64,000 bases of DNA from Cylicocyclus nassatus (taxonomy: Eukaryota > Nematoda > Chromadorea > Rhabditida > Strongylidae). The notes beneath the pieces are model-generated. The model did no database searches. It saw nothing but the letters and a program-made list of their open reading frames with translations, and was not told the DNA's origin. Shown one piece after another: positions 47,435-59,555 of this stretch. The DNA lies in NCBI GenBank assembly GCA_958299035.1, contig CATQJL010000326.1, positions 3,114,232 to 3,178,231 of the forward strand. Direction: 5' to 3'. The first letter of the stretch is position 1, and each line of letters starts with the position of its first letter. A program made the position numbers and the translations under genes.

Positions 47435-47758
47435 TTACGTACTCATACGACTGGATTTCATCTTATAAGGAAGGTACAACTGCAAACAAGCATAGCTGAG
47501 CATATGAACTTCACTATTTTGGCATTGTAAAACTATTTCTCGAGCTGTGATATTAGCGAAAGGCAGCGCTAGTTGATGCAACAAGTTCTGCTCACTTGAC
47601 GAGCATCGAATATCATTCCTGCAAATCGAGAGTCTTTCTGTAACGATATACGATAGGATATGTGATAGCAGAATTTCACTTTTTGATTTTTGACGATTCT
47701 GTAGTCCCATCCCTAGATATCCATTCGACGGCTTCAAGGTGTCACTTTCTTGTGCCAC
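47435..47758 (-). other. Open frame of 107 codons, possible exon
   Basis: A minus-strand frame with a plausible residue mix (ESDTLKPSNGYLGMGLQNRQ, then ILLSHILSYIVTERLSICRN and LLHQLALPFANITAREIVLQ). A TTGCAG acceptor-like site lies inside. No neighbours with matching phase were found and no family was recognised. Confidence 0.25.
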
Positions 47759-50619
47759 TCTCTCGAAACGCTAATAATAATGAATATGAAATTATATAGA
47801 AACTTGTTTGAATGGCCTCCATTATCATTAAAGTGGTTGCATGTTCTTCTTGACTAAAAATGTTGACAATATTTTCTCTTTATTTGGTAACTGTGTAAAA
47901 GGATACAGAATGCCGTCGCATCAAAGCTCAGACACAAGTTTACATAGGTATCCACTATGCTAAAAATAGTTATTTATATCACTAGTTATCTTGGCATGCT
48001 AATTATAACCTTCTTTTTACACTTTCTTTTTCCTTTTATTTGAATTCATCACGCAATATGCTTGAGAGATAAAAATAACAATAGTCTATTGGCTTTCTCT
48101 GCTTATTCACTTCTTAACTGATTCTCTGAAGCATGGCTTTTTGACAGCCGTGAACTTAATCACATTTCTCCTTTTTTCTTGAATTGCAAAAGCGTTCAAA
48201 ACTCTAGCTACATTACTACATCCTTCATATCACCTAGGTCTAAAATCTGAAGCTCTGAAGGGACAGCCCATTACGCTTGACTCATCTAATCACTTATTTA
48301 TCACAAGCATCACATTTATGACATGACAAGATTGGACATGCTCTCTCTCTTTCTCAGTCCATGCTTCATGTTCACATGCTTGGATTTATGGAAAACTTTG
48401 AGAGTGGATCGAGAAACTTCAGCGTGAATAGAACTAAAAGTTTCTTCGTTTGGAAAAACCAGAAAAAATCAGCCAACTAGCAGAAGTTGCTCTTACTTCA
48501 TTTGCGCACTGTGGTGTTCGTAAATGAAGATTCAGTGGCTTGATTAGCGGTAATAAGTGCCTTTGCTAAAAGGACTGTACAAGCTAGCAGTCTTCTCGTA
48601 TTCACATTTTTTTTAAGGGCAAGATTACATCTGACACGGGTCTCTATTTTCAGAATAATTTGTTGGGAGAAAACCGACACCTAGAAGCATTTGGGCCGCA
48701 TGCAGTGCATAATCTCGTGATATTACAGCTCTTCATTTTGTTACAGAGTAATATTAGCAGGCTCACAGGCTTGGTGCATAGCTTTGATTCATATTTTAAT
48801 TTCTGCTAAGGTTTCCCAGTCTATGTAATTTAGAAGGAATAAAACGGAATGAAGTACTCAGTTTCTAGCACCAACGTACTTTCGTAATTTGGCGATATGA
48901 AGGTTTCAGGAAAACTCCAAGATCTTTTTTTGTGTTGTTGAATTGTATGGAATTATTGGTATAAGCTCTTTAATCTCGAAATCCAAGCACTACTTTATTG
49001 AAAGTTTCAACAACTTATGCCGTACAGGTCATTATGGGCATCCTGTTTTACCTAGCACTTCAGTTACACGCTATCTTTGGCCTGACCGTTTTATTGCTAT
49101 TCAGAAAGAGAATTTTATTTGAAGAATTTCCGTGACCGCGAGCCAGCTCTGCAGCTAAAAAGCAAAATTTTCAGTAAAAGCCCCATTATTCATCAATAAC
49201 AATAAGCGTTAAGCATCCATTGCTATAAACTATATCTCTTAAGTACCATTACAGTTCATGTTGGTGGTGCGATGATGTTGAGGAAGAATAATCTTATCTC
49301 GCCAAGTCGATTTTTGTTACTAATCATCATACGATGACGATAGTTTCACCAATAATGTTTACAGTAAGTATGTTTATAATCTTACATGCAACATTTGGAG
49401 CTTAGAGTATAAATACTTCGGCTGCACATCCAAAGAACTTTTCACTCCAAAGTCTCATGTCCATAGCGGCAATATTATAATCTGCAAAACTCTCGAAGAA
49501 TATGAAAAAGCAAAAAAAAAACTACTTGTCTCTTTTTTGGATTCATTAGCCGACGCAAGCGTTTCTTGACAGCTTCCGATGACTTTTTATTAGCTTTGCA
49601 TGATGGTAAGAGCTTGACATTAATTTACATTGATGTCAGTTTGAACCTATTATTACACTCTAATAAATTTATCATCTGATGAGCTTATTCGATTCGCATT
49701 GCGTAAAACAGACTTTGGATTGCTGAGTATACTAATCTGCAGTGTACGAGCGCATCATTTCTTTGGATTCTATGTTGCAAGTAGTCTCAAAGTTGTTCAA
49801 TATAAACTAGTTCCTTGAAGTCTAAAAGACTATTGGGCGTGGCTATCCTCTTTATGTGCCGAGAAGGGCTTTCCTTCGTTCATAATTAATTAGCATTAAC
49901 ATACTTCCTCGACCTATTGACAGCGAAAAGTCAGGTAGAAACGATTTAAAGGAGGTATCTATTCATGTTTGGTCACTATCGACACTATCATAAGAGTACT
50001 ATTATTCGATATTCGCACTTTAATTGTGGGTTGCTTGAACTGAGTTTTTTTTATCAAGTTAATGGTCTAGTCATTTAATTGCTAATTTGCTGATGTGTTT
50101 TTTTCTGCAGTTACATTCATAAAATCCATTCTATATATTTTATATGTTTAAAGTATTTGACGGAGTACGAACGGCGACGTTGAGCAGTCTTTCCGTGCAT
50201 TCACAAACTGTATTGTAATCAACATACTCTATTAAAACATAAACAAATTCTTTCCTCAGACATTCCACCGAATTTTTGTGACATTCTATGTTTCTTCCTC
50301 TTGTTGTCTGAAATGAGCATATAATATAACATTGATTGTGCACAAATATTTAGGTATACAGGTTTCTAAAGAGGCTGAAATCGACTGTCCATGAGCAAGT
50401 AACTCGAGATTGTAGGCAAGTTAAAACTTCTTTGTAGTCAGCTGAACTTAGGCTAAAGGTCATCGACAGTTCTTTAAAAGTACAGAAAAACACGCCATCG
50501 CACACTAGAGCTAATTCTGGCAGAATAAATTCTAATATGTATATTTACTTCTGTTCTATGGTGAAGTGGGTGTGAATGTGCAGATATATAGAGATAATGT
50601 GATTGACATCTTTTGACAT
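47759..50619. other. No gene seen
   Basis: Nearly 2.9 kb of AT-rich sequence with only very short frames. No repeats with clear ends were found. Confidence 0.6.
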
Positions 50620-50871
50620 TTAGCTGCTGCTACTTGGTGTTTGCGTACTTTGTACTTCTCTCAAGTGCGTGGTTGGTTTGAGATTATTGAGAATTTGCAC
50701 TTTAAATCCACCTGGAATTGAGTCCCATTGTCTCTCGTCCACATCAATAGCTAGGCTTTCCTGCTTCCATACTCTTTTGCTGTGGATAAATTTTTTTTGT
50801 ACCATTTCAAAGCTGATCATCCGATGTAGTTTGTAGTTTACTCCGAAATCAATGCCGTCCATTTTCATCAT
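50620..50871 (-). CDS. Hypothetical protein or terminal exon (83 aa)
   Basis: I do not recognise it. The frame from ATG (first base 50871) to TAA (50620-50622) begins MMKMDGIDFGVNYKLHRMIS, continues MVQKKFIHSKRVWKQESLAI and DERQWDSIPGGFKVQILNNL, and ends in a Thr/Ser tail (TQTPSSSS). The ordered residue mix and use of varied codons make it one of the better isolated frames in this desert. It might be the last exon of a minus-strand gene that also includes 52139-52372, but phases could not be checked. Confidence 0.35.
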   Translation of the reverse strand: MMKMDGIDFGVNYKLHRMISFEMVQKKFIHSKRVWKQESLAIDVDERQWDSIPGGFKVQILNNLKPTTHLREVQSTQTPSSSS

Positions 50872-52138
50872 TAACAGAAGTAAGCTTCGTAAAAACCAAG
50901 ACGTTTACATGTGATCAGAACTAGAATTTTTGATCTCCTTTCCCGTTATTTGCATGTAGACGTAGCCTGAAGGAAGCTATCCTCTTTTGGGTTTCGACGT
51001 GACTTAATTAAGTTGGGGTGCCAAGGAAATGAAGAAAAACTTGGAAAGCATGAGTGTAGTTTGCAGCCGCATTTTAAGAAAAAGAAACATCCTCCACTGA
51101 TACAACGTCCTGGACATTTGTTCATTGTTTGGGCTTTTGAAAGGCCATCTTCAATTTGTTTGTTTTTCGTCTTTCTCGCATAATTTACGTTTTCCTAGAA
51201 TTTCTGGAAATGCTCGATGTTAGCTTTTGAAGCCTTTCTTTGTAGGATTTTTTTGTAAACAATCGAGCAGTTATCTTTATTGTTAATAATTTTGATAGAT
51301 CTTCCAATTTTACTATGAGGGATCAATTTAATTTTTTTATTCGGTCGATACCACTGTGTTTGGATAATCAATCAAAAACAAGAACATTATCTCTTTTGCT
51401 TGCAATGATGCATTGTGATTGGATGTGTATCGCGATGTACGGTATATTACAGTAAGTAGGACATGAAGCTATGAAGGCAGTAATCGTAAAAGCCAATAAA
51501 TCATGTTATTATATTTTGCTATTGATAACTTCCTTAACGTTTGTTAAAAAATGGCAAATGCCCGGAAGTACTTATTTCTACCTTTTTATCTTGTTTTCAT
51601 TTTTGCTCTGAAGTTTGAACTTTCACAAGGACGAATTTTCAGGCGCTGTGTACTTTAATACGTGTCACAGTCGTCATATATCTGTGTGAGATTGCTAAAA
51701 TGCACTTATTTACAAGCTCTAGTGACACAGGCATTATCTTAGTTTCAAAAAAAAACAACTGAAGAATAGCGATGACAATTCTGCCACTTCGTCACAACAA
51801 CCTGTCAGTTTCGTTGAGCTGGTATGGGGCCGCAGGAGAGATGTTCGAGCTTCACTAATGCATAAAGTGACGCCATCAAACACTTCGAGCATAAAGATGA
51901 CTTGAAGGGACAAACGAAGTTGACGTCGTATACTGCATAAACTTAGCTTTCGCGACGGATTTCAGATTTTCAGAAAAAGCGAGTGCACTTCTTTGGTGGT
52001 TGTTTACTTTAGACACTTGTGCGATTATCTCTTTTGGTACCTTTTGAAATTTTGTTTACTACTGTTTGTGTTTATATTTGACGATTAAGTCATTGTTGTA
52101 GCCTATTCTACGAGCCTAACCACATCAGCAAAGTGGCT
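50872..52138. other. No gene seen
   Basis: AT-rich spacer with nothing recognisable. Confidence 0.6.
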
Positions 52139-52372
52139 TCATACTTTAAAATTAGCAAAATCTCTGAGCATGTGATCTAAACACAGCCTTTCGTCGTGTA
52201 AAAAACGAACGTTTACGCTTTTTATTTCGAAATCTATTCTTATCCAGAAAGGAAATGAGACCTTATAATCTTGTACTTTTGCCGATTTTGGCACTGGACA
52301 TAGCGCTTCCGCATAATAAGCAGCAATAATAGCAGCTAATTCAGTTTTTGTCATTTCCCTTCCTGCCTTCAC
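52139..52372 (-). CDS. Hypothetical protein or exon (about 71-77 aa)
   Basis: I do not recognise it. The minus-strand frame has a first ATG reading MTKTELAAIIAAYYAEALCP and ends LCLDHMLRDFANFKV at a stop. The N-terminal part is a strong amphipathic helix. The frame upstream of the ATG continues for six codons from a GTG, so the start is uncertain. It is possibly linked to 50620-50871. Confidence 0.33.
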   Translation of the reverse strand: MKAGREMTKTELAAIIAAYYAEALCPVPKSAKVQDYKVSFPFWIRIDFEIKSVNVRFLHDERLCLDHMLRDFANFKV

Positions 52373-55300
52373 CGTTTTTTGGTGTTATTCTAAGAACCCT
52401 CGCATGTGATTGTATGTACTTATAGTTCTATTCTACGTTTCCGTTTCTATAGAGCAACCTTTGTGTCACACCTTCGAGTCTAACAATATTCTCCATGACC
52501 ACTAGCTTTTTCAACGACTCTTCCACTAAACAGCATTTACTATGGAACAAATTTTGAGGATTTGCAATTTTCGGTGATCAGTTTGGTCTGAGTAGTTTTT
52601 CTTTCGATGTTTCCTAAATAATCATTCTAGTCTTATTTGCTGTACTCTTAACCTCTACTCCTAAATCAGTTTCTTTAGATTGAAAGTTCTTATAATGAAT
52701 TTCAACTATACAATCACACCTGAACTCTCACTGAGATTTGGTGCTTATATGTAATTTGTGAGCAACTTTCATCGTTACCGTTTCCTGTCAGAAAACAATT
52801 GGAAGAGTTACCACTTATCCGAAGTGGAGATTTGCAAGCTAGCGGTTTGAACTGTTGATTTTAGAGTTTCCATGAGCGAAGCTTTGATACATAAACGCGA
52901 ATTTCCTGTACGTAAATCGCTTCGGGTTCTTCTATCACTGCTAGAGTTGCACGAGACATTCCAAGATTGCAAAATGTGTGATCTTATTGGACTTTAGACA
53001 GCCATATGACAGTGCGAATTCTCTAATGAAGTACTGCCTTAGAGTGCGGGTGCTCTTTTCGTTTATTTCTTAGTTCAAGTCCTTTGAGTTGTGTCTGACC
53101 AATTTGTTTTTTCCTGCTTTTCGTCGAACTTAGTTGTTGTTTTTTATACAAAGCAGTTTGAACTAGACTAGGGATTATTTCTTGACATGTTTTCTTCGCT
53201 ACATGCTATTTATTTCTTGGTCCCATGTTCAGCTATAGTCGCAATTTTTTTTCATTAAGCATTTGTACTTCCCAGGAGGTTCAGCTAACCGCGGATGTAT
53301 TGGCTGGCCACAAACACTTCTTAGGGCTGATGGATGAGCGGATGAATGAAAGAGTAATTGAATGCTTAACTTAAAGAACAGGAGAGCATTGAACTTTAGC
53401 GAAGATAAAGGAAGTGCGAAGAAGGATTTTTGAAAATGAGTCTCAATGGTTTTTGTTGAGCTTATCCCGGCTGCAGAAAGCGCACATGACAACTGGAGAT
53501 TTTAGGTTCTGAATTTGCAAAAACTTGCACTTCTTTTGTTGTTCCCCAAACCCCCTCCCCTTCCCGCCTTTGTTGCAATCAAGGATGATGTTTTCAGATA
53601 CTGATTATTAGCTCCACTCTCTTCGAGAAATGTCACAGTCACCCACTGCACAAAGCACAATCACTTAGCATTTGGGGCTTCATTTACATTTCCCTTTGTA
53701 AATATCCGCTCTCAAAAGTGTCTAGTTATTTTGAAATCAAATAAGAAGAGCCCGCGAATCTAATTTTGGTGATTTCGTCAGTGTGGTTGTAGCGAACAAC
53801 ATATAGACAATGTACTCTAGCGTATGTGAAGGCACTATTTTCCAAAGTGCTTCGCATCCTAAATCTCTGAAAACTCGCTCTGCATTCAAGTCCACCAGCT
53901 ATTCGAAGATCTGTCAGTTGTTTAGCTATGAATAACTGTATTTACCGAAGAACGGAAGGTCTAATGCCGATTTCTTACTTTGTTTCCGTGGATAAAATAT
54001 GCTGCCTTTTGTAAAATCTGTTTGTTAGACCCTCTTGTTCCAGCTCCATCGAATTCTTAGAAATTATGGCGCATCCAAAACGGTGTTGGCAGTGGATATT
54101 TACGACGGCGTGGCAAAAATGTAACCTGCCAAATATGTTCTGTTCATGCTTACGAAAGATACTGCAGTAATTAGCTGTAAAACAATCTTTTTCGTTTTGA
54201 AATCCTGGAAAGAGTTTTGATTTGTTTTTTTCTGCGCTTGACATTTTTACTCTCAGAGCTCGCAACATAGTCGTTCAAGTAGTAGCGGCCGTTCTTCTTG
54301 TACCATTTAAGGCTCAAAATATTGCTAATAGTTGGCGTGACTTTGATAATTCGTGTGTTCGTTGTGCTCAAAAATAAACGCTTCTTCAAAATGTGGATAT
54401 CTTGCTTACTTTCTTCTGTTCGTCGATATTCTGAGACCGCTTTCTAGTAGGCGCACAGAAGGGTTGCATTTTTATTGACACCAATAAACGATTACCGTGG
54501 AGAAACTATGGCGTTCATCGCTGCTCGATTTTATTTGGAAGAGAAAAATTGTGAAATTATTGGGGAGATGTATTTTAAGATAGAATTTCAAGCACTAAAA
54601 AGAGACAGTAACTTTAACCTTTACTGCAGAAACGGTCAAGTAGCGGTGTTGTTGTGCCTGTTGTGTTTAGGCTTGAGCTGGCGTAATTATAGTTTCGTAC
54701 TTTCTTATAGTATTCCTCTATGCCTTTTTTAACATTTGTTGGAATCATAATAGATTATGATATCTTTCGAGATATAACGTTAAATATTCGATGACAAAGC
54801 TGGTCATCACTTGGCCGGTCTCCTTCCACTTCTTTCGTCATCCTTGTGCCTTAGCCAAATCATGAGATTTGCGATAAACCATACTTTCGATAGTATTAGC
54901 TCATCACAAGCTACGCAATATTCGATGCTATTTCTATGTTACTCCCCTAAAATTCCCGAAAATTTTTCAAATACGCCGATTTGCCTCCCCATCTGCGAAA
55001 ACTGATCAATCAAAATCTCACCTTCCGTCAAATGGCAAAAGTTTGTTCTCTCTGATTATTCGCACTTGAGAGGAGCAATTGCTCAGGGCTACTCAAATTT
55101 TGACCGCAGCTATTGACAAGTTCTATTCACCTTACTATTTGAATCGTGCTGCCGTCGTTCATACACTTTGCCAAAACATTTGCTTTTCGATTACTCGCAA
55201 GCCATCCACCTCCTCTTAGTGGCTCTAAAATAAGTTAGCAAGGAATATTGCTCTTTAAATGTCTTTACCTAATGTTGGAAGGCCTTGACGCTAAAACAAC

Positions 55301-55592
55301 ACCTTTTTTCCAAATTTTATCCATGCTGACATTCGGGAAGATATAATGGATTGCTGCTAAGTTTTTATCCACCAGAAGTTAGCTGCAGTTGATGTTAGCG
55401 GGACTCTTTAACGAGCTCAGTAGGCTGGTTTCCTTCCGGTGGAACAAACCCTCCCGAATTCCAACGCGACTCCGCGATTCACATCCGCGAGCTTTTCACA
55501 TACACGCTAACTAGTCTTGGAATGTACTGTAGTTGGCTTCACATCTACTCCGATTATCTACTTTTCTAATAGTATTTCTCGAACTCTCAATT
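52373..55592. other. Mostly non-coding; weak exon-like frames
   Basis: Minus-strand frames at 53229-53492 and 54171-54389 look partly coding; the latter includes ILSLKWYKKNGRYYLNDYVA before a GTAAAAA donor near 54267. A plus-strand frame at 54475-54732 includes MAFIAARFYLEEKNCEIIGE and a hydrophobic tail. None could be joined. The last 300 bases are the 5' flank of the receptor gene. Confidence 0.3.
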
Positions 55593-57747
55593 ATGGATTC
55601 AAGATCTTTCTTCAGAACGATGAACTCCACGTCGCCAAGTGGTGCAGCGACTGTAGCGAATATTGCCTATTGTTACGTTTTACCGATTGTGTGCGCCATA
55701 GGAGTTATAGGTAAGCCATTAATTCAAAGGTATAGATGGCATGCTTTTATGACTTGAACTAGCGAGTTCTGTTGAAGAAACCTTCACTTTCTTCAATAAA
55801 CACAAAGTGAATTTCTCAAGATATTCTAGTTCACACTGACTGAAAACTCAAACACAGTGCAGATTTGCGCGGATAAAAGCAGTTAAGGCTAGCGCTAAGT
55901 TTTCCCATGAAAGTCCAAGAAGTCTGTTTCTTCATTCAAAGAAGTATCTCATAGTGTTGGGAAACTTGAATTCTCCAAAATATGCATTTTCTTTGGCTAT
56001 ACACTGCTAGAAGGCTTTGATTGCTGTCCCGTTTTCATTCTGCAGAAAAAATTTCGGATTTCCATAAAATTTTTACTTGTAATAATTTTCCGTAAAACTA
56101 CAACAATAATGCTAAACAAATATAAATAAACACATATTTTTTGTCGTTACAGTATAAGATGTGAGTGGGTGTGACATAGTATTGGAAGTAATACCGTAGT
56201 AATAATAGCCATTACTAGAGGAAATGGAAACAAAAAAGTAATTGTAGGCTCTTACAGAATATTCCTTTGCTCAACCTATTCTTTTCAGGTAACATTACAA
56301 ATCTCATAGTGCTAGCCAGCCGTCGGTTACGAGCCGTTTCGTACATGTATTTGAGAGCATTAGCGGTCGCTGATCTTCTTTGTATGATATTTGTGCTGCT
56401 GTTTGTGACGACCGAGATTCTCACAAAAAATCGTGTACCAATCAACCAATACAAGGTCTACCAAATCTACCAGTGTCACTTCATGCTCACACTAATCAAC
56501 TGGGCCCTCGGAGCCGGTGTATACGTGGTGGTGGCGTTATCGCTGGAACGTTACATATCCATTGTGTTTCCGATGCATTTTCGTGCATGGAATTCACCAA
56601 GAAGAGCGTCGAAGGCCATTATAATTGCCTATATTATTCCTGCTCTGTTATATATACCGTATGCAATCACTCGGTATAAAAGTATCGAGAAATGGGATGA
56701 GCATGTGAATGCTACCATATATAAGATAGACGACCATGAAGTCTATAGGACATTACCGTGGCAGGTGCTGGCTGGAATGCTTTCCTTCGACAAAGCTACG
56801 AGTTTCTATCATCAACATTTCAGATCTATAAATGGACACGAGAGACTATCCTACGATTTCTTCCCATAATATTTTTATCCGTACTGAATATACAAATCAT
56901 GATTGCATTTCGAAAACGACAAAAGATGTTTCAAAAATTGACGAAAAGAAAGGAACAGGGAACAGCTCACAAGGTACAGCTTGGTGTCTTACGTTTTTGA
57001 TGAATCTTGGTGCTTATTGTCTAATGTTTTGTTTAGGATGATACGTTGATGTATATGCTAGGCGGAACAGTATTTATGTCGCTTTTGTGCAACATACCTG
57101 CTGCAATCAATCTTTTACTGATTGATGAGGTAATGTAGATGTTAGTGGGAAGATATTAGTAGATGTCAGAATATTTTTAGACGCTCAAACGACGGCTGGA
57201 TTATCAGATATTCCGAGCAGTAGCGAATATTCTTGAAATTACCAATCATGCTTCGCAATTTTACGTGTTCTGTGCTTGCTCGACCGACTACAGGACGACA
57301 TTTCTCCAGAAGTTCCCATGTTTCAAGAAATCCTATGCAAATCGTTCACGATTGAGATCGTTTGTGAAACGGACACAGTCAGTTATAACAAGGGAGAAAG
57401 AGAGCGATCAACCCTCGTCAAGTCCGAAGGTGAGTAGCAGTATACAGCTGGAGTTGCGCGTGTGCCAGAACTGTGCCAGCACCACACTAGCGCCGTGTCA
57501 GCGTCGTGCCAGCATAGTGACTGAACGCACATGCACGGACATCGCTGCATTTTTGAAGGATATAGCCATAAGTTTATTTCAGGTGGCTGGCTCACATCAA
57601 AAAGCTCCAGCAGAGCCAGAAACCGTGGATGTTCATCTAGCATCCGGAGAGGAAAGCTTGAGCGAGGGAAGGGAATCCGACTCCCTGATCAAGTATGGCG
57701 CTGTCGCCAAACTCGCAACCGATACCAATGGTAGTACTTTCTTGTAG
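55593..57747 (+). CDS. Rhodopsin-family neuropeptide-type receptor (416 aa, complete)
   Basis: Seven-helix G-protein-coupled receptor, probably for a FMRFamide-like or related peptide. Exons 55593-55710, 56289-56764, 56824-56973, 57037-57129, 57181-57429 and 57583-57747 (TAG) join with matching phases and give 416 residues. TM1 ends GVIGNITNLIVLAS (the conserved GN). TM2 holds LRALAVADLL (the conserved LA..D). TM3 ends LSLERYISIVFP, an ERY form of DRY. The ECL1 cysteine is QCHF. TM6 carries CNIP where CWxP is usual. TM7 reads ITNHASQFYVFCAC in place of NPxxY. The third loop is basic (KRQKMFQKLTKRKEQ). The long Ser/Glu-rich tail has likely phosphorylation sites. The start is the first ATG in frame. 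Intron 5 holds a copy of the GC-rich hairpin repeat. Confidence 0.9.
57462..57520. repeat. GC-rich hairpin repeat, copy 3
   Basis: Contains CTAGCGCCGTGTCAGCGTCG and CTGTGCCAGCACCACACTAG, matching the core of the copies at 28924 and 30399. It lies in receptor intron 5 (57430-57582). Confidence 0.7.
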
Positions 57748-59555
57748 ACGAAATATTAACCCCGTAAAGAGTGCAGTAGAGATTCTCTATATATCGTTAC
57801 CTCATTACGCTATTCGCTCAAGTTATGTCAAAGCTTGCCGCTTCTTAGGTGATTAAGTCATGTTTTATCGTTATAATTATGGGTAAAGAATGCAAGTGTC
57901 ATTGTGCATGCGACGTATCTAACAACTAGATTTAGTGCCTGTAACACTGTTGGATAGCTTCGTGCTAATGGAAACGACAAAGCATGGATGTGGTGAACGG
58001 AAGCTTCCGCTGTCGCTTAAATGTGATACGTACAATACGTTCGGGTTTTCGGAGTTGGAAAATTCTAGAACAGTGACTGTACCGAAATAGAACGCATATA
58101 ATCTGGTACAGTCTTCTGATGAATCCAATCCTTCGTTCCATCGTCATATAATACCGCTCTTTCTGTGCGGGTGTTTCCGCAACCTCTGCGATTTTTGTTG
58201 CAGTTCGTGATCTCTAACCATTTGATTTGTATTGGTGCCATTGTTTTCTTACACTTCTTCCCTGGTGATCAGCTCATATATGAAAGCTTTAATGTGATAT
58301 AAATTTGTTCATGTGCACCTGATAAACAGATTTTCAAGTGTTGTGCAGTTTTTCTCGTGGTTTAGATCTTGCTAATATACCTTGACATCGGTCAATTTGT
58401 CACTGTTACCTGAAGGCGCAGTGCAGTCTATCCCTGTAAGATTTCCTCTTAGCTAAACTTCTATGTCCTCATTTTTATTGCTAGTAAATTAAAAGTAACC
58501 ATAATGGGACAATTTGAAATGTATTACTGTTTCATGAAGTCAGAAGTAATTTCCCAGCGAAATTCGACTTTCGATTTTTCAACTCTACTAGAGTTTCTCG
58601 CTAGCAGAATATGAAAAACTGAGATTTTCTTAATTTAGTATAAGTGAAACGAATGCCTCAAAGGTAGTGATGGCTGCATTTCGATGCTGTAACTATTGAA
58701 AAGAGGTGAGATGGTACCGTACTGGGGTAGCACGGCGTACAGCACAAATTCTTGCAAGGGTTTATTAGCATAGAGTTTTCTAAAAATAAGATTTAGAGTT
58801 GTAGTGCAGATCTTCCTTAGCTGCTACCTGACGTTACTAACATTTTTTGGAGTTTGGTTGAAGTCTTAGGTGATCGTAATATAGCAAAAGTTACTGCTGA
58901 TAGTGGCTTCTATCGTTGTTTTAGGCTTGAGCGTATTTGGCTTGTATTGGAACTTTCTTCGAGAGCTTTTTCTAAGTTGACATGCGTGCAGAGCAGGGCC
59001 CTATTAATTGCTTTAAAACGTCAAATTACGAAAGATGATGAAGAGTTTAGATAATGGTACGAAGAAATCCTTTTGAAAGTATCATGGAGCGTAAACGTAA
59101 AATGCTTTACTTTGAACATTTTGAAAAGGGCCTTTTGCTGATGCATTTATTAGAAGCAACATTTATGGACAAAAGTGTAAGACTCAAAGCTTATACATAA
59201 GTTCGGTGCAGAGAAATTGACTTTTTTCCTCGTACTATGGAAGTACTTTATTATAGAAAACAGCACTGAAAACGCATTTAATTAGTTTAGTCTATATCTG
59301 CAGGGATTTTTCATTTCAGGAAAGAACATGGTTTGTTCTTGTAGATCTCAGTCTATCTGTTGAATGACGTGTGCGCCTCCCACACTTTGACTTTTTGGAC
59401 GAATACGTTGTCAATTAGAGCTGCCCTTCCAAAAAGGACGTGCGACAAGCCAGCGGAAAACACTCGGGCATGCATACTAAGTGAAATGTCTAAGAAAGAA
59501 CTTCGAGTTGAGGAGTTGCCGGAAGGTCTCACACCAAGTCTGATGAGTACAATAA
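57748..59555. other. Spacer between the receptor and ASPM genes
   Basis: No gene was resolved. A plus-strand frame at 59360-59569 contains RTCDKPAENTRACILSEMSK and ELRVEELPEGLTPSLMSTIN and overlaps the proposed ASPM start. It reads as coding but its splice phase does not join the next exon, so it may be the end of another small gene or an alternative 5' exon. Confidence 0.35.
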
